Origin: Anaeramoeba flamelloides
Lineage: Eukaryota; Metamonada; Anaeramoebidae
Assembly (NCBI GenBank): GCA_027625915.1
Contig: JANTQA010000047.1
Span: forward strand, 3,534,001-3,598,000
DNA: 64,000 bases
Reading direction: 5' to 3'
Shown here: piece by piece, positions 18,401-29,002 of the stretch
Numbering within the stretch: position 1 is the stretch's first letter
Layout of the letters: each line of letters begins with the position of its first letter
The notes under the pieces: model-generated
Told to the model about the DNA's origin: nothing
What the model saw: only the letters and a program-made list of their open reading frames with translations
The model's database searches: none
Translations under genes and position numbers: made by a program

Positions 18401-19320
18401 CTTTATATTTTATTTTAAAAAAAAATATTTTATAGGTCCTTGGGTTTGATTTTTTTTAAAAAAATGATTTGTTTTAATAAATTCTAATTTCCACTTTTAT
18501 TCAAAAGAATTATTTTTACACTTTTATTCATTTTAATTTTTTTTTTTATTTTAAAAATAAACAAAATTAGATAGGGTCAGATATTGGTTTAAGGAATTAT
18601 CGATTTTTTTATCTTTATCTTGTTATTACTTTATGCGGATGCTTATTCACCACGATTTTCTGTATAATCAGTATTAAAAATAAGTATCACAGTATCAAAG
18701 CCGATAGCGGGATGGAAAATTTCCAAAAGACCATTTCTCAAGTTTATTATAGCTTTATAATAGCTTTTATTACTTTAATGTTCTCAATACAACTTTTGTT
18801 TTTAGTATTCCTGCATACTTATTTAATCTCAAAAAATATTACAACACATGAATATTATTTATCATACTTTGATGAGGTGAACCCCTTTGATCTGGGAATA
18901 AAAAACAACTGGAAAGAAGTGTTTTGCTCCAGAATTCCTAAAATTAATTTTCCATATTCGGCGACCATTACCAATTTTGAATTAACAAATCTTGAAACTG
19001 CAAAAAAAAATAGGGAAACGCGTAAAAAACATGGATTAAAACCAAAAAAAGGAAACCCTCCTTATGTTTATAAACCAGAATCAACAGACGAAGAGCAACT
19101 TGATCATCAAAATAAATCAGGTGATCTTTCTATGAAAAGCGAGAACGAAAAAGATAATGATAACGATAATGATAATGATAATGATGATATTGAACTTGAA
19201 ATAAATCTATCCAAAAATAATTTGAATTCGAAAGAATTGCAAAATTTAAATAAAAAAGCAAGAAATAAAACATTGTATTCTTCAACTTCTTCCTCATTAT
19301 CATCAGACGATAATGATTAA
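15499..19320 (+). CDS. DHHC-type protein S-acyltransferase (ERF2/plant-PAT-like), four exons
   Basis: Membrane enzyme that attaches palmitate to protein cysteines. Exons 15499-15931, 18212-18292, 18436-18443 (only 8 nt) and 18571-19320 sum to 423 residues with consistent phase. Two membrane segments precede the cysteine-rich domain, which is assembled across three junctions: [20 protein letters not shown], then FDHHC, then [15 protein letters not shown]. Two more membrane segments follow, then the TTHE (TTxE) motif and [20 protein letters not shown], typical of ERF2/ZDHHC9/18 and plant enzymes. The tail is charged with Asp/Asn repeats. The conserved cysteine six residues after the DHHC cysteine is Asp here. 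An earlier in-frame TTG at 15493 was not used as start. The micro-exon is inferred because it alone restores CPW in frame. Confidence 0.88.
15932..18211 (+). other. Long DHHC-gene intron 1 (2280 bp)
   Basis: Donor GTAAGA, acceptor TTTAG. The split codon A|AA rebuilds CKTC of the cysteine-rich domain. Near its 3' end it contains repeat family B copy 1 (17793-18150). Small open frames inside show no recognisable family. Confidence 0.8.
17793..18150 (+). repeat. Dispersed repeat family B, copy 1
   Basis: About 350 bp shared with 20711-21080 (direct) and 43633-43990 (inverted). Shared blocks include TTCACTTTTAAATCATTC, AAATATATAAAAA and TAGTCTTTTCGAAGATCATT. It ends in a short hairpin, GAAGATCATT...ATGATCTTT, followed by poly-A. 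The hairpin plus A-tail could be a SINE- or Helitron-like 3' end, but no family is proven. Confidence 0.65.
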
Positions 19321-19654
19321 TGTGTATAAATTATCAATTTAAAAAAATAAAAAATTTTTTATCCAGAATTTTTTTTTTTTGTATTAAATCTTTAAATACT
19401 AATTTTCATGGAGTTTTATGATAGTTTATTAAATCATAATTCAAAATTTTTAACACTCCAAAATTCAATTTTTGAAGAAAAAATCCTATTTAATCAATTC
19501 TAGGAGAAATACCAACTTAGAACCATTTACTAATTGAAATGCTAATACTCGTTTATAAATTAGAATAATCACAAAACAAAAAAATTAATAATTATCAATG
19601 CAAATAAATTATCGGTATGTGTTAAAAATTTTGGAGAAGGGTAAAACAAAAAAA

Positions 19655-19850
19655 TTTTTTAGTAAATTTGTTTAAATTCTATTTAGAAATTATTGATCAA
19701 TCAAATGGTTAGATAACATCAACTAATTTTATTTGAGTTCTTCTATTTAGAACAACTCAACGTGAACAAAAAAATCAATTGTTAAAAAAAATTTTTGATC
19801 GACCAAAGCAAGTTACATAATTCAAAAAATGAAATGAAAACAAAAAACCA
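19655..19850 (+). repeat. Dispersed repeat family C, copy 2 (diverged)
   Basis: Aligns with 39729-39925 over GTAAATTTGTT, TTGATCAATCAAATG, AGATAACATCAA, CAACTCAACGTGAAC, GATCGACCAAAGCAAGTTAC and the A-rich end. It is the most diverged of the three copies and lies just downstream of the DHHC gene. Confidence 0.5.
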
Positions 19851-20000
19851 AATTATTGAAAAAATGATTTTCATTTATTTATTTAGAGAAAGTAGTAATT
19901 AAAGAATAATATATCAAATAAAAAAAAAAAGAGAAGAAGAAAATTAGTCAATGTATATATATAAAATACTATTATCATTTTCATGACCAAATAGAAACCA

Positions 20001-20080
20001 TCCACTGATGTTAGGTTTTCCAGGATTTAAAAGAATTGAATAAAATCCTTGATTTTACTAAATTCTTTCTAATTAAAAAA
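20001..20080 (+). repeat. Short hairpin repeat family D, copy 1
   Basis: About 80 bp: TCCACTGATGTTAGGTTTTC, then ATTTAAAAGAATTGA, a central TTTGAT-type block and an inverted ATTCTTT arm followed by poly-A. Copies lie at 20273-20357 and 34757-34832. Confidence 0.5.
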
Positions 20081-20272
20081 AAAAAAGCCTTTAGCTTTTT
20101 TTGAATCTGAGAAATAAAAAGAAAATTTTAAAAAAAATTTCTTTTAATGCCTCAAATTAAAAATAAGTTAGGCACTCGAAGAACGTCCCAAGAATACACA
20201 GAATGAGCAATAAACCAAAAAAAGATTATCGATTACAAATAAAAATTCAACAATCCGTGATTAATAATTAGT

Positions 20273-20357
20273 ATTCCACTGTCCTTAGGTTTTGTTTAAT
20301 TTAAAAGAATGGAGTAAAATCTTTGATTTTGCCCAATTCTTTTGAATTAAAAAAAAC
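20273..20357 (+). repeat. Short hairpin repeat family D, copy 2
   Basis: Begins TTCCACTGTCCTTAGGTTTT. Arms AATTTAAAAGAAT and ATTCTTTTGAATT are inverted around GTAAAATCTTTGATTTTGCC. It lies about 190 bp from copy 1 in the same orientation. Confidence 0.5.
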
Positions 20358-20710
20358 TAGACACTACCTCTCAGAGCGGGGCACTAGGTACTCATTCAAA
20401 AAAGGATTTTCATATTTTACTAAAATCAAAATTATTTCAAAGTTGAATGAAATTGGATTATTTTGATTCTTTGACCTGTTTTAGTTGTCTGGAATATTTT
20501 AAATTTTAGTTTAGTTTCTAATTATGTAAAAAACTTTGTAAAAATTTTTTATAAACTTTTTTTAATCAATTATTTTGATTTTAAAAAATTTTCGAAAAAC
20601 TATAAATTTTTAATATCTAATTTGTTTCTCAAAAGAAATTTATTACTATTAATTTTTTCATTACAAAAATTTTTATCATACAAAAGTTTTAAATTAATCA
20701 CTATTTCGAT

Positions 20711-21080
20711 AATTGTGACTCGCCTGATTTAATAAATTGAAAAAAATATTATAAACTATAGTATTCAAGAATAACAACTGATAATTCAATTTGATTTGTA
20801 ATTCACTTTTAAATCATTCTAAATATATAAAAACAAGATATTTTAAAAATTAAAAAAAAATAAAACCAAAAAATAAAAAAAAGTGAACCACAATTTTTAA
20901 AACGAGCATTGCTTTTTTTTATTACGCAAATTTCCCTGAAAAAAAAGTTAACAACAAGCTTCTTAGATAATAATTAAATTCATTTTAAAAGAAATTCCAT
21001 CGTCTCGATTTTCTTAGTGATTATTTGTCTTTTCGAAGATCTTTTTTTTTTGAAAATGATCTTTTCGCAAAAAAAAAAAG
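20711..21080 (+). repeat. Dispersed repeat family B, copy 2
   Basis: Same order of blocks as copy 1: TGATTTAATAAATTGAAA, TAATTCACTTTTAAATCATT, AAATATATAAAAACA, then GTCTTTTCGAAGATC and a terminal hairpin with AAATGATCTTTTCG before poly-A. Confidence 0.65.
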
Positions 21081-24000
21081 TACAGCTGTTCCGAGGATAC
21101 CATATTTTTTTTTCAATATCAAATTTTGTTGTTGATATAGATTTTTAAAAGGTTCAAAATGATAATAATCAAGTCCTTTTGATATTTTTTTTTTACAAAT
21201 TAGCTCCTATCAATATAAAGTTTCTAATATGAATCAAAAAAAAGAATTCATTTTTTTAAGAGTCTATTTTATGTGTTTTCTCAATGAATTTTCAATATTC
21301 AGAGTCATTTTGGGTTCTGAAAATTTCTTTTTACATATCAGAAAAATTAGTGAATATTGGCTCAGTTAGGAATTTTTTTATGAAAAAAGATAACCCCTTC
21401 TTTTCTTTACCAAGCGGAATACATTCCACCAAAAAAAACTTTTTTTTTTTTTTTATATTATTGAAGAAGTGTAAATTACCTCAAGTTATCATTTGACTTA
21501 AATTTCTGAAAGGAAATTTAAGCCAGAAATCATAGATTTCACAATTATTAATTAATGAAAATTATTTCAAACTATCACAGTTTAAAATTGTTTCATTAAG
21601 ATTTATTTGTTTCTAATTTATTGTGAAAAATTAATCTATATTTTTCATCAAAAGGACATAACTATAAAAAATTCTCAATATTTTCTATAATTTCCTCCCT
21701 TTTATACTTTAAATATAAAGGAAAAAATTATTTGAATTTTTATTAATTATATAGTAATATCTATTTAAGCAGTTAGTGAACGAGTTCTGAATTTTAGAAT
21801 TGTTCTGCTTGATGGATAACTTAAATATTTTTGAGTTTCAAAAAAATAATTTTGATATTTTATTATTGTGAAATATTTTTGAAAAAAAACTTTTTTTAAG
21901 TAACTAATCTCTATTATTTTTTTTTTGAACAATTTCTGAATAAGGATTCCTTATCTAGAAATATGTTTAATATTGAAAATAAATTTTTTTTTTCAAATCT
22001 AATAATTGACAAAAAATTTTCACAAACTTTATTAAATTTAGATAAAAAAATTTACTAGAGGTTAGTCCTTTAAAGTAAAATAGAAATTAGATTATATTTT
22101 CAATGATTCGAGGAGATAAATCTTTACTTTTTTAAATCTTACTTCTATTCAAAAAAAAAGACAAATCTAACAATAAACTAAATATCATAGTTAGAAATGG
22201 TTTTCTTTCTAGCACGTATTTGTAATTTTTAAAATCCATTTGGCAAAAAATAATCTCAAAAAGTTATTCACATTAATGAAAATTAGTACCAAATTCACAA
22301 TGTCTATTCAAGATAAATTTTTGTTTTAAAAATTTTCAAATTGTCAATTTAATACAGTTTTTCAAACTTACTCTAAACTAAATAACGTTTGATCTTTTGA
22401 ATTTGAATTTGAAATGGCGGTTTGACAAAAAAAATATTCGAAAAAAAAATATATACCCTTCTTATGTTTCGAAAAAATGTAGTATTTCAAGACATTTCGT
22501 TTTTCAAGATAAATCTATTCCATTACAAATCTCTAATGATCAAAAAACAGAGTATCTAAACTTTTTTAACTGGTTAGATTTAAATTTCTCGACAAAAATT
22601 CTTCATTCAATTCCAAATTAATAGATTTTTAATTTAGTTTTCACAAGAAGAAAAAATTGTTTCAGTTTTTTATATTGTGTTTTTTTTTCTTTATTAATTT
22701 ATTGGTAAACAATTCCTATTCAATTTTTAATAATAATATTAGAGTGAATATTATTTTTGGTGTCAATTTCTGAAATTTTAAAAAATAAAAAAATACTGAA
22801 ATTGGAGAGAAAAACTAATTTGAAAAATATCTGTTGGTTGTCAAAATGAAATAATTTAAATTTTCTACAAACGAAAACAATTTTTCAAGTTAGTTAAATC
22901 AAACTAATTTTAGAGTGGATGGTTAAAGATAATGAACAACGATAAAATAAAAAGAAAATGTTTAAATTTTTTAAAAGAAAAGTTATTGGACAATCAGACA
23001 GCCAAGAGTTTATCTTCCTAGTATTTGTCTCTGTCTTGATATTTATATTTATATCGAAGCAACAGATTTAGGTTTATCATCATATTAAATCCAATAAATT
23101 AATTGAAAATTAAACAAGAAATCAAAAAAAAAAAAGTTTTCTTTTAGATCTTTAAGAAATTCAACAAAAAAAAAAAATAGAACTAGATAAAGAAACTATC
23201 AATTAAAACAAGATTGATCCCATCTGTTTCATTGTGCTAAAATGAAAAAACAATCATCATCCTAAAAGTCAAAGGAATAGGTTTGGTTTTCATCGTTTGG
23301 AATCAAAAAATTGAAAAAAAAAAAAAAAAAAAAAAGAAATTATAAAGCAAGAAAACAGAATTAAAAAAAAAAAATTAAAAAAGGTTTTGTAGATTTCAAA
23401 AAAAAAAAAGTTCTCAGAGAATTGTAACCTAAAAGAATATCTTCATATTGGAGTCGGTTATGATTTTTCATCATAGAGTACTTTTAGAAAAGAAAAACAA
23501 ATTAATTCTTTAAAAAAGAATAAAAAAAAAAAAAAAAAAGAAAAAAAATAAACAAGTGAATAATTAATCGAAGAAACAGAAAAAAATGATTTTCCTGAGG
23601 TAAAATTAATTGTTTAAAAGTTAGAATTGTTGAAAAACAGAAAAACCAAACTAAATTAACCTATACATTTGATTCAGGAAATATTTGTTAATATTAGTTT
23701 TAATTGAAATATAGAGGAAGATAGATTTGCAAAAAAAGCAAGTTATACTCCGAAGAAGCAAATTCCTAAATGGACGTGTGAGTAAAGAGTATTAAATAAC
23801 TAATACTTGAACAATAACTTGTCAAATCAAGTAAAAATTTAACCTTTTCATTAAGATCCGTTAAAAGTTTTTTTTAAAAAATTTCCTGAGAAGGAAGCTT
23901 CTTTTGAACACATTTCTTTCAAATACAGACAGCTCAACAAAACATTGAAATCAAATTGATTGATATTACTGTTGCTAAAAGAATTTGTTAAGACTTGGCA

Positions 24001-24900
24001 AACACTTGTTTCTTATTAAAAACCTTGCTTCTTGTTTTATAAAACCTGAGATCTTGATTTATTAAAAAAACAGACAAAAAATGATTAATTAATCTTGTAT
24101 TGGTTGCGATAAGTTCTACTCTATTAAAATAAAATTCATAACTATTATCAAAATAAAACTTTAAGAAAATTTTCGTCAGTGTTTCGAAATAATAAGAGTG
24201 TTTTTTTTGTGAAAAAAGATATCTATATATCAAAGATCTATGAACCGTCAATAAACTCTGAGTAGATAGGGTATTGGTTTCTTCAAGTTCTACTATTTAA
24301 GGAATATTCGAATTTAATGCTCTGCGAGGGTTGGAATACCATACAGTAAATGGTAAAACGTGTTAAAAAGTTGTAGGTTTTTCTGAAAGTCAAAATATTA
24401 CAATTTTTGGAATTATTAACGATTTGTTTTTAAGGGATTAGTGTCACCATTGATTTCTCTATAATCAAAGTATGTTGTAATTGGGTGTAAATACATTAGT
24501 GCACCATGGCTCGAATAATTCTAAAAAATCTATTATAAATCTTATTGCATAATAAATTATTTCATTTTTTACTAATGATCACAATTAAAAAATTTCATTT
24601 TGAAAAATTTTTTTTTTAATTCCTTTTCCAAATCCCAAAATAAAAACATAAAATACAGTATTCTGGTATTTAATAATTTAGATTTAGAACTTCCAAAAGT
24701 AACTATTTTTATAATTTTTAAATTTCAAAGATTAACTCAATAATCATCAACATAAAAGTACAAAGATTGATTGGTTTTGTTTGCTTTTGATAAGTCTAAT
24801 TATAGCATCAATATATTTGCAAGATTTGAGAAATAATTTGACAAAAAACTTTATTCGTTAATTATTTAATTTTAAAAAAAAACGAATTTTATAGTAACTA

Positions 24901-24995
24901 ATCTACATTTCGCCATAAATTTAAGATAGATATTTTATGACTTTGTGGTCTGAATATTGATAATTCAATCATAAAATTTATGGCGAAATGCAGAT
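24901..24995. repeat. Small palindrome in the centre of the nested element
   Basis: ATCTACATTTCGCCATAAAT at 24901 is inverted at about 24976-24995 with one mismatch, around a ~50 bp loop. Confidence 0.7.
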
Positions 24996-25186
24996 TTTAT
25001 TCCGAATTTGCTGGGTTTTTTACTAATACATAGATCATTTTTAATTGATGAGATCAACAAATATTACTACTTTGCAATCGATTTTTTAGAGACATTTGAA
25101 CCATGTAACACTAATGTGATTTGGTCCAATAACAACATACTTTGATCCTAGGCTTCTCCTTGGTAGACGCTAATCCCTTGAATTAA

Positions 25187-25440
25187 AAAATTATTTTGAG
25201 ATCCATAATTTAACTGAATTCCCTCAAAAAACATTGCAAATTTGAATTACTATTTTTTTACCCATTGCTGCTGTGACTTTCCACTTCGTATATTTATATT
25301 TCAAGAGTTTAGTGGAGTGGTATCAATATACTTTAATATAAAGTGGAAATTCACAGCAGCAATGGGTAAAAAATTAGTAATTCAAATTTGCAATGTTTTT
25401 TGAGGGAATTCAGTTAAATTTTGGATCTCAAAATATTTTT
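25187..25440. mobile_element. Inner palindrome, 254 bp with ~100 bp arms
   Basis: Arms 25187-25286 and 25341-25440 pair almost perfectly, with blocks TTTTGAGATCC, TGAATTCCCTCAAAAAACAT, TGCAAATTTGAATTAC and ACCCATTGCTGCTGTGA. It interrupts the right arm of the larger element, so it probably inserted later. Confidence 0.75.
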
Positions 25441-26166
25441 AAAATTTTCAAGAAAACATTTAAAATCCGAAAAATTGCAATATTTTGACTTTCAGCAAAA
25501 CCTATAACTTTTTAAACATTTGAACCATTTACTGTATGGTATTCCAACCCTCGCAGAGCATAAAATTCGAATATTCCTTAACAAAGATAAAATTAAAAAC
25601 AAAGGATCAAAATGTAAATTTTATCTCAAAAAATAGAGTTACATTTTTTTAGAAAATTTTTACAATTAAAAAAACTAATTTCTCCTAATGAAAGAAAATT
25701 AAGAAAAAATTTTTAACAAGCCAATTCTCAGTCAAATTTTGACCCAAGAAATCAAGGAGTTACCTTCAAAATCGAATTTGAACTTAGGTATATTATTGAG
25801 TAGTGAAATGTAGTTGTTTCAGAAAAGAGCAAGAAGTTAAAAATACCTAATTTTTGTTTGACATGCGCTTTGTACACTATGAACTTATACAGTTCTTTTA
25901 CATTAACGATATTATATTTTGATCTTTAAATACAATTGGTCATTTTTTTTAACCTAAATTCTTTTAGTGAATCTGAAATTATTAGATATTGTATGATTAT
26001 TTTTTGATTTTGTTCATTGATATTCAGACCCCCCACACTCAATAAAAAATGAATAGAAAAAAATGTACTTTTTTGTAAAAGTAAAGGTTTCTTTTAAGTA
26101 ACTCGAAAACAAAGAAATTAAATTCTTAATAAATGAATTTCTGAAGATTTTTTGGAATTTCCAGTA

Positions 26167-26360
26167 TAGTCAGTTCCACTTTTAAGACACAAACTTCAAT
26201 GATATTTAAGGCACAAAAAAATCTCAAATTAAGGTAAATTTTTTGATATTTTGTATACACAAATTATTTTACTCGAATTTGAATTTTGTGCCTTAAATTC
26301 AGATTTTTATTTGTGCCTTAATTTTCGTCGAAGTTTGTGCCTTAAAAGTGGAGCTGACCG
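26167..26360. mobile_element. MITE with TA duplication, copy 2
   Basis: 194 bp palindrome. Ends TAGTCAGTTCCACTTTTAAG and, inverted, CGGTCAGCTCCACTTTTAAG, with TA on both sides. The inner AAGGCACAAAAAAATCTC pairs with the inverse of GTGCCTTAAATTCAGATTT. Same family as 4266-4461. Confidence 0.85.
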
Positions 26361-26530
26361 TAATTATTGCTGAACTATGTGAAATTTATATTGAAAAGTG
26401 ACTGTTAAGTATATATTGGCTGACTTTTAAAATATTTTTATAAAAATTAACTTCAATTGAGGATAAAAATGATATTTTTTGACTTGATTACATTTTAGAG
26501 TTTGATTAATGACTATAGATTAATATATTA

Positions 26531-26731
26531 TAGTTAGTTATACTTTTAAGACACAAAATTCGACGAAAATTAAGGCACAAATAAAAATCTGAATTTAAGG
26601 CACAAAATTCAAATTCGAGTAAAATAATTTGTGTATACAAAATTCAAATTCCAAATTTTGTAATTAATTTGAGATTTTTGTTGTACCTTAAATTTCATTC
26701 AAAGTTTGTGTCTTAAATTTGAAACTGACCG
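26531..26731. mobile_element. MITE with TA duplication, copy 3
   Basis: 201 bp palindrome with ends TAGTTAGTTATACTTTTAAG and, inverted, CGGTCAGTTTCAAATTTAAG, flanked by TA. More diverged at the left end than copies 1 and 2. Confidence 0.8.
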
Positions 26732-26774
26732 TACTCTAGATGTATTTAAAAAACATACAAATGAAAATTAAATA

Positions 26775-26972
26775 TAGCCAGTTCCACTTTTAACACACAA
26801 ACTTTCAACGAAATTTAAGTTAGAATAAAAATCTCAAATTAAGGAACAAAATTCTAATTAGAGTAAAATCATTTGTATTAAAAAAAAGTTCCAAAAAATG
26901 TACCTTAATTTGAAGATTTTTTTGTGCATTAAATTCTCTTGAAAGTTTGTATATTAAAAGTGGAACTGACTA
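26775..26972. mobile_element. MITE with TA duplication, copy 4
   Basis: 198 bp palindrome with ends TAGCCAGTTCCACTTTTAAC and, inverted, TAGTCAGTTCCACTTTTAAT, flanked by TA. It lies only 43 bp from copy 3. Confidence 0.8.
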
Positions 26973-27979
26973 TAATACGATTAAAATTATCTACTTTGTA
27001 TGATTTTAAATTGAATAATGTGGATTCATACAGAATAACAACCGATTCGCCCAAATAATAAAAAAATACCCCATTCACCCTCTTATTTAAAATAAAAAAC
27101 TAAAACACCCTAGTTTATTATATATTTTCTTTACCATAAAAATTTGAATATGGAATTTCAAGTATAAATATTTTTTTATTAGATGTTGAAATATAAATAA
27201 ATTTTATCCTATTATTTTTAGATAAGCAATTATTTCCATTGCTTAGAAAATATCTACAATTATGATAGTATTTTTTTATACAATTTGAACATTTTTTGGT
27301 TTATTTCTATACTTTTTGGTGATAATTTTATTTTAACAACTTTTAATGGGAGGTAATATCATATTTAAATATTTATTTTTTGTAACTAAATTCAATATTG
27401 TGTCAAGGTCTGAAAGTCAATTTTTATCAAATCTTATCTTATTATTTTTTTCTGTTTTCAACAAATATTCCCTAAATATTCAGATCTTTTCTTAAAAAGT
27501 TTCAAAAAAGGTCTTTAATTAAATAAATTATAAACTTAAGAGATCAGATATCAAAATACCTTCAAAATATAATAAAAATTATGCCAAATTAAAATCATAC
27601 TTTTTTTATTATTGTTCTTTTTCCATGATATCAAATAATTTAGTAATTATTACTCAAGTATTAAAAAAAAATGAAAGTAAAATACTTGATTTCTTGACAA
27701 AAAATCTGACATAGAATTTACTTTGTTAAAATTTTTCATAAATTTTAAACTTTTTATTCAGAAATTGTTTTTTTTATAACCTAAATTATCAAAAAATCTA
27801 TTTCTATTTTTTTAAATTAGATTTTCCATTTTGAAAATTCATTTCGAGAATTTCTTTTTAAATAATAGAAATTTAAGAAATCGATACCAATTATTTATTA
27901 TTTTTATGATAATTATTCTTTGATCATTGAATATATGAGCATTATCAAAAAAAATAATATAAACCGTTTTGATAATTTT

Positions 27980-28270
27980 AAATGTGTTTTTACCAAATGA
28001 CTATCAATTTTCCAATGAAAAAAAAGTTTAACCTCATTTGATGAAAAAAAAATAGAATAAAAAAAGTAAAATTGTGCAAAAATGTGAAAAAATAATTTTA
28101 ATTTTGGAATTTCTTAAATAAATTATTTCTTCTAATAACCTTTCAAATCCTTTAAACAGATGTAATTGATTCACTAAAGTTAGGACAATTTGGCTGGAAA
28201 AGTGTTTTATATATATATTAGGTATGTATGTAAGTATACATGTACATATATTTCCTAAAATCAATTTTAA
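27980..28270 (+). repeat. Dispersed repeat family E, copy 1
   Basis: Shares with 42900-43195 the ordered blocks TTTTACCA, AACTATCAATTTT-type sequence, AGTAAAATTGTGCAAAA, ATTTTAATTTTGGAATTT and TTTCTTCTAATA. Similarity weakens to the right. Non-coding. Confidence 0.5.
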
Positions 28271-29002
28271 AAACTAATTAGTATAAAATTGTAAATTGTA
28301 CATATCAAAACAATTGCCTTTGATATTGAATTGGGTCGAGTTGGTTTATTTCAATTTTGTACCTGGGAAAAAAATTCTTTGTTCAAAATTGAAATAATTT
28401 AAATAATTCGAAATATAAAATACAAAATAAAGATGAGTATTTTTTTTAACTAAATTTCAATATTTTTATATATATGAATCCTTTTAAACTGTTTTTTGTT
28501 AATTGATTTTTTTTTAATGTGATCATAGAAAAAGGTTCTTCTTTGGCTTATTACTTTTTTTGAAATTGTGAAAACTGAAACTTTTTTTTGATAATTACAT
28601 TTTTTGTCATTGAAAATGTTTAGTAAGGTTTTTTTCAAGTTATTTGCTTTTTTTTTTCATTATAGTTTAGGTTTTTTTGATTTTTTGAAATTTTTCAAAT
28701 TAATTTCAGCTTCCTTTTTTCAATGTTTTGAATTTTAGTATCCAAGACAAATTTCAACAGTTCAATTTGTAATGAATAAGTTTAAACCTTGTTTCTGGAA
28801 CAAATTGAAAATAAGTTACAAGAACCTTAAAATAACAAATTTTCAAAAATCTCATTTTTTAGATTTTTGTTTATTTATCTTTTTCTTTTCTTTTTAAAGA
28901 AATATAAAAAAAACCAAAACACCAACTAAACAAATAGAAATCCAAAACTATTCTCTTTTCAGATTAATAACAAAACTAAAATCTTTTACTTTTTTTTTTT
29001 AG

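Larger units (their letters stand above)
24297..25581. mobile_element. Nested palindromic element, 1285 bp, flanked by TTAA
   Basis: The left arm (24297 to about 24530) is inversely repeated on the right in two pieces: about 25465-25581 pairs with 24297-24410 (GGAATATTCGAA, GAGGGTTGGAATACCATACA), and about 25076-25182 pairs with 24428-24530 (ATCAAAGTATGTTGT, CATTAGTG). The two right-hand pieces are separated by a second, self-contained palindrome (25187-25440). Ends read TTAAGGAATATTC and GAATATTCCTTAA, so TTAA may be the duplicated target, as for piggyBac-type transposons. That family link is inference. No transposase is visible between the arms. Confidence 0.8.
19321..29002. other. Repeat-rich gene-poor stretch of 9.7 kb
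   Basis: No gene that I can support. Contains family C copy 2, family D copies 1 and 2, family B copy 2, the nested palindrome at 24297-25581, three clustered MITEs (26167-26972) and family E copy 1. Open frames here (for example 21284-21496, 22397-22621, 23988-24251) look like chance frames in AT-rich DNA. The PAN3 promoter, and possibly an upstream PAN3 exon, would lie at the right end. Confidence 0.55.

Noticed and set aside
21284-24251. Several 60-90 codon frames in the repeat-rich region
   Set aside because: Lys/Asn/Phe/Ile-rich composition typical of random AT-rich sequence, no motifs, no splice-compatible neighbours.
24297-27000. Treating the palindromes as assembly duplications
   Set aside because: Arms have diverged by point differences and small gaps and end at TTAA or TA, which fits insertions rather than assembly artefacts.
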